A stretch of DNA of 64,000 nt from Nectonema munidae (Eukaryota > Nematomorpha > Nectonematoida > Nectonematidae): NCBI GenBank assembly GCA_030549495.1, contig JAUIRK010000778.1, positions 1 to 64,000 of the forward strand. Reading direction: 5' to 3'. The notes under the pieces were generated by a model that saw only the letters and a program-made list of their open reading frames with translations, was not told where the DNA came from and searched no databases. Positions 44,024 through 57,636 of this stretch are shown here, piece by piece. Position 1 is the first letter of the stretch, and each line of letters starts with the position of its first letter. The position numbers were made by a program, and so were the translations under genes.

Positions 44024-45829
44024 CCATAAAAGCCAAGAGAGTATATACAAGAATCAATCTTGAATATTTTCTGAACTTTTGCTTATTATTTATAAAAATA
44101 ACTACAAATATTTGCTAGGCACATCCTATAACTTTAACGATATATAATAAAAGGTGTTCAAAATCAATAAAGGCAACACAGATTTCAAATTTAGTACCAA
44201 GCTGTAATTAATTTTGCACATATTTATGTTTATTATGTAAAACTGGGAAAACAAACATTTTTGAATAGCAATAAATTTTTAAAGGAGTGAAGCTGACTCA
44301 GTTATTTATATTTGACTTTGCATAAGAGTATTAAAAAGGTAAACATTTGGCTAAAAACATCCCAAGCATAATTTAAAAGAAACATTACTATTTTAATTAC
44401 ATTTTATAGCTTGAAGAAACGTAGAATAATGATCATTATTCTCAGAATATAATATATTTAAATCGCAAAAACTCGACATATTTATATAACAGTTGATTAA
44501 AATGGTCTTAAAAATTAAGTGAAAATTTTCAAATCAATTAAAAAATTTACTTTCTAAAAAAATATTCCATTTTTATCATTCTTAATTAATATTCAACTTA
44601 CCTAAAATAAGAAGATTTGCTGATAAGATAGTTTTTAATTAAACTAAGAAAAAAATACACGTATTTTTATTTGCAACATGACAAAATTATAAAATATTAA
44701 AAAGACATGCTTAGAAACAATCAGTGGCATACTAATATTAAAGTATTTCTTCTTATTTTCAATGCATATATATACCTCAAATATTTACTTTTGGGCGCTT
44801 TAATTTGTAATTTTAACGGTGTCCTGATGGTGAGGAAATTCTTTTTGGTTCTACAATTGATAAGAAACCAACATAAATTTAATTGAACGCGATTATGAGT
44901 TTATTACATCAATTGCAATGAAGTATTACGTAAAAGCATAAATATAGACAAAATAATCATAAGTATATTTATGTATTAGAGGTGTAAACAGAAATAGGGT
45001 AGCGGTCGCTTTTCTCACACTTGTAACTTGATTGAAAAAAATTGTCATGATTGAAAAATGACTCACAAATAAAAAAATTATAAAAATAGATGAATAAATT
45101 GTACATAACATTTCATTTTAAAAATCATTTAAATGAATCACAGATATAGATCACTAACTGTTATGTATTAACAATCTTCTTTCCAGTCATAAAAAGTATG
45201 ATGAAATCGGTGATATTGAGTATATTGAAGACGTTCTTCATTCAATTTGATATAGTGAGTATAAGCAAAATATCTTGCTTGATAAAAAAGAGAAGTATAC
45301 TTTAATAATTCTTGAAATAGTTACCCTTTAGGGTTGATAGTTTTTTAATTTAATTATTATTTTTACTTATTAAAATTTCATTGTTATCAATTATTAAATA
45401 TTAGTAAAATATTTATTCATTAATCCAAATAAGTTTTACAAAAAAATGATTTACATAAACTCCACTTGACAATTTATTATCCATGTCAAATAACTATATA
45501 TAATGCTATGAAATATCATATTAAAATTTCGCAATTAATTTTTAAGCATTCAAAGATATGATTGATTCTCAGTTAACTCAGCATAAATATTTATAATGAT
45601 TTGATTTAAATGATGGAAATGAATTTAACTAAAAAATAGCCAAATTTAGAGTGGTTGAACAAAAATTAAAAAATGCAATTTATTATGTTATAATTCAAAA
45701 AATAAAAAAACGGGAATAAAATCACTTTTTTAATTTTATTAAACTAAAAAATTTTGATATAACTAAAAAGTTTTCAAATTTAAAAAGAGTGTTAAAAATT
45801 GGCACTTAATGTTTTATATATAGCATTAC
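44024..45829. other. No recognisable feature
   Basis: Very AT-rich; no gene or repeat identified. Confidence 0.5.
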
Positions 45830-45913
45830 AAGTTCAAGTGAAATGTTTTCAAATTCAAGTGTAATGTTTTCAAATTTAAGTGAAATAGTTTCAAGTTCAA
45901 GTGAACTTTTTTC
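45830..45913. repeat. 21-bp tandem repeat, four units
   Basis: Four consecutive 21-bp units of the type AAGTTCAAGTGAAATGTTTTC start at 45830, 45851, 45872 and 45893, with 2-5 differences each, then a partial fifth. Not in an open frame. Confidence 0.85.
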
Positions 45914-48027
45914 AAGTTTTAAGTAATTTTATTTTTAGGTTCGATTTGAAAACTAATTTTTTATTGAATTTGAAATATTTGATTTTTTGTTGAGAAAAGA
46001 TGTATATTGAATTACACATCTTTTACAAATAAGAGTTTCACAAATAAAAATTTCAGAACTTCAAACTCAACTTTATAAACTATTTTTAGATTCAAGCAAA
46101 AAATTTAAAAATTCTAAACAACAATTTATTTTTATAATAATATTTATAAACGATCTAAAAAAATTTATTAAAATAATAAGTTTATTTTGATAAGCACATT
46201 TATTTTTTGCCGGGTGACGTGCTGTTGTCTGAAAACCAGCTTAGGTGGCCCGTTTATTGATGGTGCATCAAAAACAAAAAAAGCATATTTATTATTATTC
46301 TAAATTTTGAACAAGCGTTTTCTAAAATAAAGTTATCAGTCCGAAGACAAGTTTCAGAAAATTATGATATGGATTTTGTTGATTGCCAGAAAATTGGAAT
46401 AAATGAAATTAACAAATGGGATTATATTTGGTTGTTTGGTGAGGTCAACTTAAATGATGATTTAAACTTTTTTGAGCTTTTAAGTTTAAATTTAGAGTGA
46501 AAGGAGTTAATAAGAGAAATTATTCAAATATATTTGAAAAGAGATTTATCATTAATTTGTTGTTAACTTAAAATAGGGTAATGTTGAGATATAGAGTGGT
46601 TAGTTTTATAAATTTGATTGGTGAAGCAAGACTTGTAGTAAAATGTGAAATGAGTTTATTTCTTAGTTATCAAACGCAATGGTCTTTTCAAGTAAAAAGT
46701 GCTAGCCAGACCCAATTTCTAGATGCATAAAAACCATTTTTATAGATTTTATGTTTTTTTATAAACCCAAACATACCGAATTATTTTAAAACCTATATTT
46801 AAAAACATATTAAAATTTGTAGTATATATTATTTATTTTAAATACAGTTTATTAATTCTGTGCTCTTTTACTCCAGTTTAAGCTTTTTAAATCCCCTACC
46901 TTTTCTATAATTGTAGATTATGTGAAATTTTTTTAAATGATTCTAAACAAAACAGTGATTGAAGTTAAAATTGTTGATATTGAAAAGGTTCTCTTTCCTA
47001 ATAAAAAATACGTAAGATATTTGAATTTTTTTATCAGATTATATCTTCAATTTATCATTTCTTATATTATATTTTTTTCTAATATGAAGACTGATAAATT
47101 TTGAATCTGTGTTTATCTAGTATATAACATCTAAAATAAACCAACTAACAAGGTTCATTTCTGTTACAAAATTCAAAATATTTTCTTATTGGAGAAGTTA
47201 TATAATCTTATTTTTGTGTTCAAATGAGGTATACTTTTGCTTTGGTTTTGTTTGGTTGAAGGATTAACTAGACAATTTGTCTCGAAAGATTTTTGCTAAG
47301 CAAAGAAAGTTGAGACTTCTCTAACTCTAAGTAAAGCTTCACTTGCCTTTCTTTATAAATAAATGAATATGACATTTACTAACTAAACTATGAATATGAC
47401 TTTTACTTAAATAATACAATTTAATAATTTAAAATTTACTTGATTTTTACATACTGGTATGTCAATGTGCGGGCCCTATGAGAAACTTTCATGGACACAA
47501 TTTGGCAGACAAGGGGCTATTCTCTACTCTGCTTTAAGGGATTTTAATATCACATAATTTGATTTTTTAACATAATTTTTCCTTATTAGTGTTATTCCCT
47601 GAATTATATGGACATTTTTTTTTGAGAAAAATGATATAACTTTTTTTGATAAAATGAATCTATTTGAATTAATACTTGTTCTAACTTGACGATATTTGAT
47701 AAAAGTCATCTATTTCTTTAAACGCAATGTTAAAATCTATTATTTATAGCATTGTGTAAATAGTGCGAACCATTCCTCCCTGTTATAAAATTATTATATA
47801 GCTATTAAAATTTTTTTTAAAAAAATTAATTGAAACCGAAATATTTTTTTTATTTTGGAATAATACTATCAATATTTTTGTAAAATACAATAATATTTAA
47901 ATATCAACTGCACATTATTAATTGGATTAGAACAATAATTTAACCAAAATATTTTAATTTCTAAATGAAGTATTCGAGTAAGAAGTCTAGCCCTCTAAAA
48001 GAATGTGATTACTAGGCGAAATCTTTC
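45914..48027. other. No recognisable gene
   Basis: AT-rich. A 66-codon frame without an early ATG (46299-46500) has protein-like composition but no family match. Confidence 0.4.
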
Positions 48028-48056
48028 TTTGTTCAACTGCAGACGCATAGATCTTT
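48028..48056 (+). repeat. 29-bp repeat, copy 1
   Basis: TTTGTTCAACTGCAGACGCA followed by TAGATCTTT; it recurs at 49473-49501 with only two adjacent bases changed (CTGCAG against CTCGAG). Confidence 0.7.
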
Positions 48057-49472
48057 CCTCCATTATCTTTTGTAGTATTTGTGTCGATTTTTTTTTATGA
48101 TTTTTAGTATAAATTCGGACTCAAAAAGACGTTTATTTTACATGCATTTGTACTAACTAAATTTTGTTGAAAAAATTGTCAAAAATTTATTTTGAATTTC
48201 CGACTCAAAAATAGTTATAAAATCTGGAATTTTTTTTTACCAAGATTAAATTAGATCTTTAAGATATTTTTGAATTTTCGACTCTAAACAGCATGTTTAC
48301 TAATTTTTATTTCATATTGTCCTATCATCTCTAATTCTTTAAATGAACTTTTCAGTCCTCTTATCAGCTATTTCACTTTAAGGTACATATCTATATATGC
48401 TATATTTTTTTCCCAGCCGGGGGAACATGAGAAGAGAGAATCACTGTCTAACACCCTGTGTTGTATACAACCTTATTTTCCAAATAGTTCTTTTTGAATT
48501 AAAAATTTTTAAAACAAATTTTTTTTGCTTTGGCTCAACTTTCACTACTTTACTTATTCGTTTTTTTATTATTCTTTCATAAAGTTTCAATATATGTTTT
48601 TTCCAGTTTTATTATTCCACCTTTTTACTTTTCGATATTTCTTTTAAGATGTATAGCATCATATGTTGATCAGAATTTTAATTTTTCTTTTCTTAAAGAA
48701 CATATAGTCTAATAAAATTTTCTTTCCTCTACTTATTATTAATGAAATGTTTGTATTTTTCTATGTTTTGTATTCAAATAATTAGCTCCTTTCTTTGTGC
48801 TGTATCTAAAAAAATTTCCATGTCCATAAAGATGTACACGCTTGAATGCGCGAAATTCTTTTCCCACGACTCCTTTTTCTAAATCTTATATGAAAGTTTC
48901 TTTCAATTTTGTAGGGCGTACGCTGTTATAATAGAAATTATCTCATTTTCTCTTCTCAGGTTTGGCTTCCGTGTCTTTGAGCCAACATTCCGATCCTTAG
49001 TCTCCACTTATTTCTATGATCCTGACTTTCAATTAGAACAGTTATCTTTTTCCTTATCATTCTTTTTTTGATTTTCACATATGGGGCATCAACTTAATAC
49101 TTAGGGCTGTACTCCTTTGTCCGTTCTTTAGACATGAAATATAAATAAAGAATTGTTTTACTAGACGTATGCTCTTCCAAGGGCCAATCATTTTTGTTTA
49201 CTTTGAATATTTTAACCCTAATTCAAAAAATACAGTTAAAATCACAAGGCAAATGTAATTTGGAATAATAGTTATTTTCTCCTACTTTTCAGAGCTAAAT
49301 GACTTTATTCTAACCGAAGCTACATGATATAGAGACTGTTTTTGCTTTTCAGTCTACATCAATAAATTAAAACAGCTGTCACGAGAAGGTATCTAGAGAT
49401 TTCCTGTCAAAATATTTCAAGCGCTGGTCTTATAAGCCATTTCTTGAAGAATAGGGGCTTATCCTTATTTTA
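48057..49472. other. No recognisable feature
   Basis: AT-rich with pyrimidine-rich patches; no motif-bearing frame. Confidence 0.5.
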
Positions 49473-49501
49473 TTTGTTCAACTCGAGACGCATAGATCTT
49501 T
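49473..49501 (+). repeat. 29-bp repeat, copy 2
   Basis: Matches 48028-48056 at 27 of 29 bases. The flanking sequence is not obviously alike. Confidence 0.7.
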
Positions 49502-51620
49502 TATTTGGCCTTTCAGTTAATAAGACTGGAGTCATCATCATCACCCTTAACACTATTTATACAATCTAACCTTATATAGTAGCATCGCAGTTTGGATATT
49601 TTCAATTTGTCCATATAGAAATTATTTCAACGCGCATATGTTGATGTATGAAAAATCCTTTTAATAAATACTTCCTTTTAATTTGTTAGTTCTGAGGAAC
49701 ATATTTCTATCTATAGTTTGAAACAAAATATGATATTGAATAATTAATGATAAATTTATTTTTAAAAATATAAATCAATTTTTCAAGGGTCGCCAACTTG
49801 CAAATCCTCAAGCCGATACTGATTACCCAATTGCTTATCTATTTTACAAATATCCCAATTGCTTATCTAGACAATGTATTTTGATTTGAGCAAACTTTTA
49901 AGTATGGTGTGTAATCTGGGATATCATTCAGTATTCAGAATGTACAATTTCCTGTATATACAAAACTTTTACCATTGAAAAAATAAAAAATTTTGAGGAA
50001 GAGTAAATATAATAGATAAGTTTTAAAAAGATTTTTGTTTTACAGACAAGTTTGGGTTCATAATGATTCAAAATGAATATAAATGAATGTCTTATTTAAC
50101 TGTATTTCAAAATTTTCATGTGACTTTTCAAATTGTTATTTAAATATTTTTTAATGGAGTGCTAAGTACCTATGATATAAAGTAAGTCATAAAATTTATC
50201 CAAAAGTGACATTTTTTGCACAATAATTGCTGAGGTTTTTTCAAGTGAGGATTTTTAAGAACTAATAATAAATTAAAGAAGTACTCTGATAATATTTTCA
50301 TTATCCAAAAGTAATATAAATATTCTTATTTTTTTATATGTTTTAGTCAGTGCTCGCGCTAAGCAAAAATTTTAGGGGGGCTTCATTGGGGCCCTAATTT
50401 TTGAACTATCAGATTAATCTGCTTCAAGGCGAAAAGAAAACACATGATATATTTGTCAAGCCATCGTTGGTGGTGGGAGTTTTTGTAATTAGCGGTCTAA
50501 AAAGCGACTAATTTTGGTTTTAAGGGAATAGCGGTTAAGAAACTCTAACTACATCCAAATAACCGTACCTGATTTTTAGTATCTAGATAATTTTGAACAA
50601 AATTAATAACACACAATTTTTTTCGCTTTCTTATAAGAGAGAAAGTGTCCATAGTTCTTTTTATTTTTATTCAATGCTTCATCTTTCTTTTTATATTCTT
50701 TATAATTAATCATACTTAATATAGCAAACCTAACATCGCTGCAGACTTTTTAAAAAGATATTCCTTGTAATTACTAACGAACTCGGAATGTCAGTTTTTT
50801 ACTCCTTTTTCGTGTTCTTGTTTCATATAATTTTTAATTTAATTAAAAGATCTCTTTTTTCTTGTATAACATATCAAAATATCACTCAAATAAAAGATTA
50901 ATTTCAAAATGTGGGTATACTTTTAAGGAGGACAGCTGCCTAAAGATAGTATTGATGCCTTTTTGAACTAAAATCTGTCATCTTTTCTCAACGCAAAAGT
51001 GTGTTATCGTATAAATGAGAAAAACTAGAACAATTATTTTTGAAATTAGCACACATAATTTTCACATTGTATGAAATATACTTGTAAAATTGAAAACAAA
51101 TTGCTTTCATGTATAAACATAAATGATATCATTAGCAGCATTCAATTATTTGATATTGTAAATAGTTGTAGTATTTTTCACGACTTCACTTACTAACATA
51201 CTTTTATCTCTCGCTTGCATGTGTATTGTATATATTGATTTTTAACAATCAAAATAAATCATTCGTTCTGTGTATTTGCAATCATCTTCCAGGTCATACC
51301 TTTTGTGACTGTCTGTAAGAAGTGATTTAATCAATGCAATTATAGACCTTTTGACTTTGTTTCAATTTTACTCATTTGTTGAGATTATACACATGTACAT
51401 TCATATTGCAGTATGGTATTCAGATCTCTCAAGCGAAGTCCTTGAGTTTTTCAAGTAGAGTTTAAAAACTAAGTGATCATGGTTAACACCTTTTATTTTC
51501 ATTTAATATTTATGATAGTTTTAGAAAATTGTTAGATAAAAATGTTTTACCCAGAAAAAAATAAATGTGATGCTTAAAAAAAGTAAATTCCTTTCTTATA
51601 TAAATAAATATATATATTTT
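49502..51620. other. No gene; one possible MITE end
   Basis: CAGTGCTCGCGCTAAGC followed by AGGGGGGCTTC at 50348-50385 resembles a hAT-type terminus, but I found no partner end. The rest is AT-rich and featureless. Confidence 0.4.
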
Positions 51621-51639
51621 TTCAGTTGTCTGTATTGCA

Positions 51640-51770
51640 TTGACGCTAAGACTATTCCTCCAAACTTGATAGAGGATAGGGACATGTCGCTGTCAGGAGT
51701 CGAACCAGGGATGACGGGATCAAAACACTACGCTTCAACAATTACGTCATTTGCCGGTGTTTGGCATTAA
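51640..51770 (-). repeat. tRNA-derived SINE, second type
   Basis: On the minus strand, TGACGTAATTGTTGAAGCG is box A-like and CCTGGTTCGACTCCTGAC is a clear box B, about 35 bases apart. A unique body follows toward the left. The body does not match the SINEs at 51886 and 61534, so it is another family or a different subfamily. Confidence 0.55.
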
Positions 51771-51885
51771 GTGTCCAGTATGAGTCGGAGTGGTAGCTTT
51801 ATTTTTCCATTTTGAAGTCGAAGCCCTCGGCATGCCCGACTCCAGAATCATAAAATGTAACTGCATTCCACACATTGATATACAT

Positions 51886-52040
51886 AAAAAAGGTAAAGGT
51901 ATCATGGGTGTTTTCATCGAGAAGGCACACTTGCGCCGTTTGTATCGAATTATGAAGAAAGTAGGCTTGATGCGGGATCGAACCCAATACCTTGAGTTAT
52001 CGAAACCCAGTACCTAACCAACCTCACTCACTCACTCACA
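51886..52040 (-). repeat. tRNA-derived SINE
   Basis: On the minus strand: a tRNA-like head with box A near GGTTGGTTAGGTACTGGG and box B GGGTTCGATCCCGC, a body with CCTACTTTCTTCATA and TCGATGAAAACACCC, and a tail ending CCTTTACCTTTTTT. It closely matches 61534-61684. A CTCA microsatellite lies at the head side. Confidence 0.85.
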
Positions 52041-53483
52041 ATAACGGGATTTACTTTCTTCCAACTTGTGTAATAAATTAGTTAGCGTATGACCGCCAAA
52101 TAAATTCTCAAGAACGAAAACATACTTCAATTGTAATAAATAACCTTATTAGATTGCTAAAAACAGTTCTACATTTTTTGAAATTTTAATTGAGCTTTGC
52201 AGTTGCTAACAATTGAATTCTTGAATATAATCAATAATTTCTAAATAAAAATCTAATTAAAAATATATAAAAAAATATATATTTTATTGAGGGGCAGCGA
52301 GGGGACACTTTTACATCTTCTGTCTTCCTATGGCGTTGTGAATATGTCTTCAGCTATCAAAGATCATTCTCCCTTAGATTGATACCGACGCTTAACAAAT
52401 TCACTGCAAGTATTTTCTCTATACGAAACATTTTGGGCTAAGGGTTTGGCTCCATATGGACTATAACTGACTTTCCCTTATAAAAAAAGTCTCAAATATT
52501 CTAGGTGAATCTAGTATTTTAAATATAAGTCGTCTTATTAAAAAATTCTTAAAAAAACAATAAATTATATTTTATATTTGAAAAAAGAGATAAAATTGTG
52601 TTTTTTCAAATTTGTGATAAATTCTATTTTCAAATATGATTAAATATGATTTAATGACAACTGTGGACTTTTTTCTTTATTTATTGTTTCCTTTTATAGT
52701 TTTCATCATCAGCATCCTTCTCTTCAAATCTAACAATCTTTTAATCCACTGAATCTTTTGATGGAATTTTGGTTTCAATGTTGCGTAATCGAATTAAGCT
52801 TTCTTTCGATACTTAAACGTTAAGCCGTTCATCCTGTAACAGCCTTTCTCCTTCGACATCAAGCAATTTAAATCGTATACATATGTATATTATTGTATGA
52901 CCGTATATTTTTAGAATTCGTTGTTATACGTGGACTTCTGTCATATGATTATACTGTATATATCATTTGAGCTATGAATATGATATATCTGTAATGGAAA
53001 AAGGAGTTTAAATCTCTTAAGGCCGAAAATTGCGGTCTTATTGATTCTGCAGCAAGATATATTTTCTTATTAGCTTTTGTAAAAATCTAAGAATAGTAGC
53101 CTTTTAATGGGTTTGTTAGTGAGGGGCGGCTGGGCCCGTAGCAATAGTCACTGTGTTTTTACCACTTAGTTTGTTGGTCTTGGTCAGTGCTATCAATACG
53201 AATAAAATTTTTACTTTTAAAATTATTTATTTATTTTCAGTATCACTAACCTCTAACTAAATATTTTACTTTAATAATTGTAATGTGGAATTATGAAACA
53301 AATTATTTAACTGATAATGTTCACGTAAATTTTTAACATAAACTTAGAATTTTCTGTTCGTTTGTATATGACACTTTTCTGTGAGGACCATCTACTCAAG
53401 GATAAGTTCTTTTTCGCCATCAAAGCAATATTGATTCATAGTTTTACCCTTCCAACGCCTCATGTTAAAAGTTCTTGTGGCGC
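52041..53483. other. No recognisable gene
   Basis: AT-rich; a GC-richer patch at 53115-53190 (GGGGCGGCTGGGCCCGTAGC) may be a degraded repeat. Confidence 0.4.
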
Positions 53484-53491
53484 CTACTAGC

Positions 53492-53778
53492 TAGAGATGC
53501 ATCGGATGTGAAATTTTTTAGCCGATGCGGAAGCGGATAAGCTATTCTAGGCAGACTTACGTTTTATACTTAAAAATTTAGAGAGATATTTAGAAACATT
53601 TGCTTATGCATAATGTTATCATAAAGACATAAAAATTTTGGATAAAGTAAAAATTAAAAAATTCCCAAAAAAAAATTTGCTGTATATAGAAAAAAGAAAG
53701 ATGTTTCAAAATTGCGGATACTGGAACAATCCGCGGATGAGGATGTAAAAAAATTTGCGGATATCCGATACATCTCTA
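53492..53778. mobile_element. hAT-Ac-type MITE, 287 bp
   Basis: The termini TAGAGATGCATCGGAT and, reverse-complemented, TAGAGATGTATCGGAT match those of the larger element at 28287. So do the subterminal GCGGAT repeats. The flanks CTACTAGC and CCACTAAC agree at 6 of 8 bases. Non-coding, probably mobilised by a transposase of the 28287 type. Confidence 0.82.
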
Positions 53779-54194
53779 CCACTAACATACTTTAACCGCT
53801 TTGTTCAGTACCTGTGATCGGTTGTTTTTTTGTCATTAAAGAAAATTTTTAAAGAATGATTATATCAATTTTTGAGAGTTTACTCTCATTTCTAACAATG
53901 GGCTGTATAAATATGTATAACTATATCTCTACCATAAGAAGTCTCTCTAAGGCATATGCCTATCTGCAATCCTTATGCTGTGCAACATAATAGGCATTAT
54001 TTATTGGTAAGAACAAACTATATCGGGATTGGATTTTTGGACAACGCTAATAGTCAGCAATAAGTTTGCATATATGTGTTTTTCCCAATAAATATAGTAT
54101 TTAATTTTGGCTATATAATTTTTTTAATTTATAAGAATGAAATTTTTTTAAATATATATAATATTTCCAATGAGAATTTATTAATCGATACAGC

Positions 54195-54550
54195 CTTAAA
54201 AATCGTAATATATTTCTCCATTAGTACCACGGAATTTCAAGGTAATTTCTGAAAAAGCTTGTTGATCCAAATCATTTGGAAATTGCTTGCTTAGGAAGTG
54301 GGATGTGACCAATAGTAATATATTTTTCTATTTCTGCTTGAGTAGCAACTTGATCTGTGATGCAACCAATATTAAAACCAGTAAATGACATCATTTGTGG
54401 GTTCAAAAGGATCATGATGTAGCCCTTCTCCAGTCATACTTTCATCAGAAAGATGAATCTTGCTAACTTTTGCATTGAATGAACTTACTGATGAATTTGG
54501 TTTTGCACCGGCTTCTTTTAAATTTGCTTTTGTAATATTTATTGTTTATT
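54195..54550 (-). pseudogene. Broken coding remnant, family not recognised
   Basis: The minus strand shows protein-like sequence in more than one frame, for example LKEAGAKPNSSV, LSDESMTGEGL and, nearer the end, ITLKFRGTNGEIYYDF before a stop. Composition and codon use look coding. I do not recognise the family, and the piece is broken. It could be a decayed host gene copy or a mobile-element protein. Confidence 0.4.
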
Positions 54551-56190
54551 TTCAATAATTACTCTACAATATATTAGAATATATTTTCCCGATAAATATG
54601 TGTTGAAAAATAGTATAACTTATAATATTTTTTAAAAGTTTTAATGCGAATTTAAAAAAAGTTTTGTGTAAGTTTTCTTTTTAAACTAATTTTGTCGCAG
54701 TTTATATTTTACATAAACTTCATTTAAATCTCCCTAATTCGTTATTAAATCAAATTCTGAATACTACTAATTGTACTTTAATAATAACAAAGATATCCAT
54801 TTTGGTGTTCTTCATCATGGATAGAATAGTAGTAACCCAGTAGCAAGGTTTGCAATTTTTTTAATTCAAATATCTTAAAACTTTAATCTTTGCTTATTTG
54901 TGCTCTTCTTGAAACTCTTTTTTAATATGAGAATCTTAAAAAAAGTTATTTCTTAAATTCGATATTGAGACAAACCTTTGTTCTTTTGGATGTTTGTAAA
55001 TTTATACGCTAAAAAGATATTGGGTATGAAAGTGACTCAGCTGAACTCTATCTAATTAAATCTCACAAAATTAGGTTATATAGGTTAGCCTTCAAATGTT
55101 GCATGATGCGCGAAATTTTAAATCCATGAACCGGACTGACCGAGTTAATGAAAACTGATTGGTTGTTTAAATTTTTTTAAATAGTTACCAATATTTCTCT
55201 TAATTAAAACACATGCTGACTTATTATTTTTCATGGTTGTAAAATCCGTGATAATTTTGATGACTCCTTGAATTACTCTACATTGTCTCCTCTCTTTACT
55301 TGCACACATATATCTTTATTTGCTTTGATGTGAAATAATAAATAAAGAAATATTACTTTTACTATTTTCCCTTTCACAATGTGTGTAACACATGCGAACC
55401 CTTAACAACAAAAACGTTTCAACTGATTACAGAAGAATTCTTCGTGTATTGGTGACGCGATATTACGAGATAAGGACAACGAGGACGGCAATGAGAAAAG
55501 AAAAACGATTAACAGTTTTTATGCTTCTTTTATTTCATTTTTCGTTGACTTCTTTCTTCTCTTCACAAGGGGGGATACGGAGTATAGAAAACCTTGGCAG
55601 TTTATAATTACTTTTTCATTGTTATAAAAATGAAATCGTTGATTGTATATCATACTATATAGTATGTTGATTTAACGAGTTTTATGTGAAACTAGAGGGT
55701 GCTTAATGTTATTATTGAATATACACACACACAAATCATTCTTCATTATACTCAACAATTGAAATAGTAAAATAAAAGAGTTAGATTATCGCATTTTAAA
55801 TTTAGCAGTTCAAAGCTAGGTAGCAGGTAGATTGCTATCTAAAATATTCAATTAAAGGAATGGGAGCTCATAACTAACGAATAATCATTGTCATAAAATT
55901 CATTAATAGTTTCAAAACTCCTACCTTTAAACTTGAGTAGCCTTGCTTATTGATTTAAATTGCAAAGTTTGAGGCTATTTCTATCTAAATTGAGTATATA
56001 AAACTAGAAAAAGAGGTACAATAAAACATTTAACCATGCCGTATTAACGAGATAACAAAAACTTTTCCTTTTCAAAAACCCTTTATATTCAAACATATCT
56101 TTTTCAGAATCCTACGGTGGCACTATTTTGAGTAAAGTAATGCGAGGCTTGTAAAATTCCAGGAAAAATCTTAGTTTATCAATTTTGAGA
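54551..56190. other. No recognisable gene
   Basis: AT-rich; an AC microsatellite at 55722-55734. The frame at 55392-55607 shows no motif. Confidence 0.45.
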
Positions 56191-56198
56191 ATTTAGAC

Positions 56199-56660
56199 CA
56201 GTGATTCCCAATCTTTTTTATTTCACGCACCCCTTACAGCAAAATATTTATCATTCGGACCCTCTCATGATAAAACGTACATTTTATCAAAGTTACGAAG
56301 AAAGTTACATTCATTATTATTGGCAGTTAAACTTCGTTTAAAGCAGTAGATAACAAATGTGCAGAAAATTCAACATTATTTTTCAAATTTTAATCTCTTG
56401 ATCAAAGCTCTCTATAATCACCAAATTTGGCGGATAAAGAAAAAAAAAGACGATTTTTAAAAATAAAGAAATTGATGCTTCGGCCTATATTGATTACAGA
56501 CTCTACTTATTATCAAAAAATTAACGATTAAATGTAATAGACAGTGTGTATGTATGCATTGAAAAAATAAAAATTAAAACGTGAAAAATGTTCGCGGACC
56601 CCTAATAAAAAAACCTTCACGAACCCTTATGGGTCCCGAACTGCAGGGTGGGAAGCAATG
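56199..56660. mobile_element. hAT-type MITE, 462 bp
   Basis: A perfect 8-bp duplication, ATTTAGAC at 56191-56198 and 56661-56668. The left terminus CAGTGATTCCCAATC pairs with the reverse-complemented right terminus CATTGCTTCCCACCC. Non-coding. Confidence 0.87.
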
Positions 56661-56808
56661 ATTTAGACAATAGACATATAATGTATGTTTTATATAGCAA
56701 AATTAAATTAAATCTTATACAAATTAGCTTATTATTTATAATGAAAAATCTAGAAGAAAAAATCTATTTGGAGAGTAGTTTAGTTCATTTTGATGGTAAC
56801 CTAGGACA

Positions 56809-57125
56809 GAGTTAGCGAATTTGCGGCCTTAAGTTCGCTTGTGGGTTTTAAAGTTTTTAAATGCAGCCTTTGAAAAAGTGATTGTATAAGCTACAAATGT
56901 GTTTATTAGGCTCATTATATATTAATTTAAATTATTCTTGTGAATCGACATTTTTTTACTTGTCCAAAACTGAAAATCTTCGTCGAACTCAAATAACAGA
57001 TGAACATTTGGATGATCAATTAATTCTTTTTTTAGTATCATTTTGTTAAAAAAATTCTGCAGCCTTTATAGACATAACAACATATTGTAAACGGCCATTA
57101 AACATGAAAAGGTTCCCCACTTTTG
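56809..57125. repeat. Possible hAT-like MITE, weak
   Basis: CAGAGTTAGCGAATTTGCGGCC-like left side and a right side with AACGGCCATTAAACATG, AAGGTTCCCCACTTTTGGTC resemble the GCGGCC-containing hAT MITE ends common in animals. No convincing duplication was found. Confidence 0.3.
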
Positions 57126-57636
57126 GTCTAGGTCATTTTTTTAGACGAATTTTTATATACTTTTTAATAATTTTTTTCTGTTCAGGCATATGTTATTCAT
57201 GTCACATGGTCAGATTTATCAGTCAATATCGTGTTCCGAAGATATTCAAACTTTTTTAAATTACAAGTACTTTTTTTAGAAGTTATTTTTCAATTTAAAT
57301 TTCTTTAGTTATGTTTTCTTTTTTGCTTTAGCGATAAATTTTCTATAATGTTATAGTTTTTTAAATTCATTCATTCATTATAATCATTTTCGCAGCTGTT
57401 ATTATCTTGATAATGATATAAGACTCTTACTAAAGCTTATTTTTAAAATTTTTAAAATTATATTAATTTAATTTATTGAATTTAGTACAATGTAATAAAA
57501 TCAAACGTGTGTTAACACTCTTACATGTAATATAAGTGTTTTAGTTCGTCATATCGAATTCAAAGCCAAAATAACCTGCTATAAGTTGACAGGCTTCTTT
57601 TTATTGTACACACGTTTTTTAGAAAAAGTCATCTAG

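Noticed and set aside
46220-46500. Frame with GPFIDGASKTKKAYLLL that recalls a Pif1/Helitron Walker A motif, followed by an open 66-codon frame
   Set aside because: The glycine pattern of the P-loop is lost and no other helicase motif is near; resemblance is too weak.
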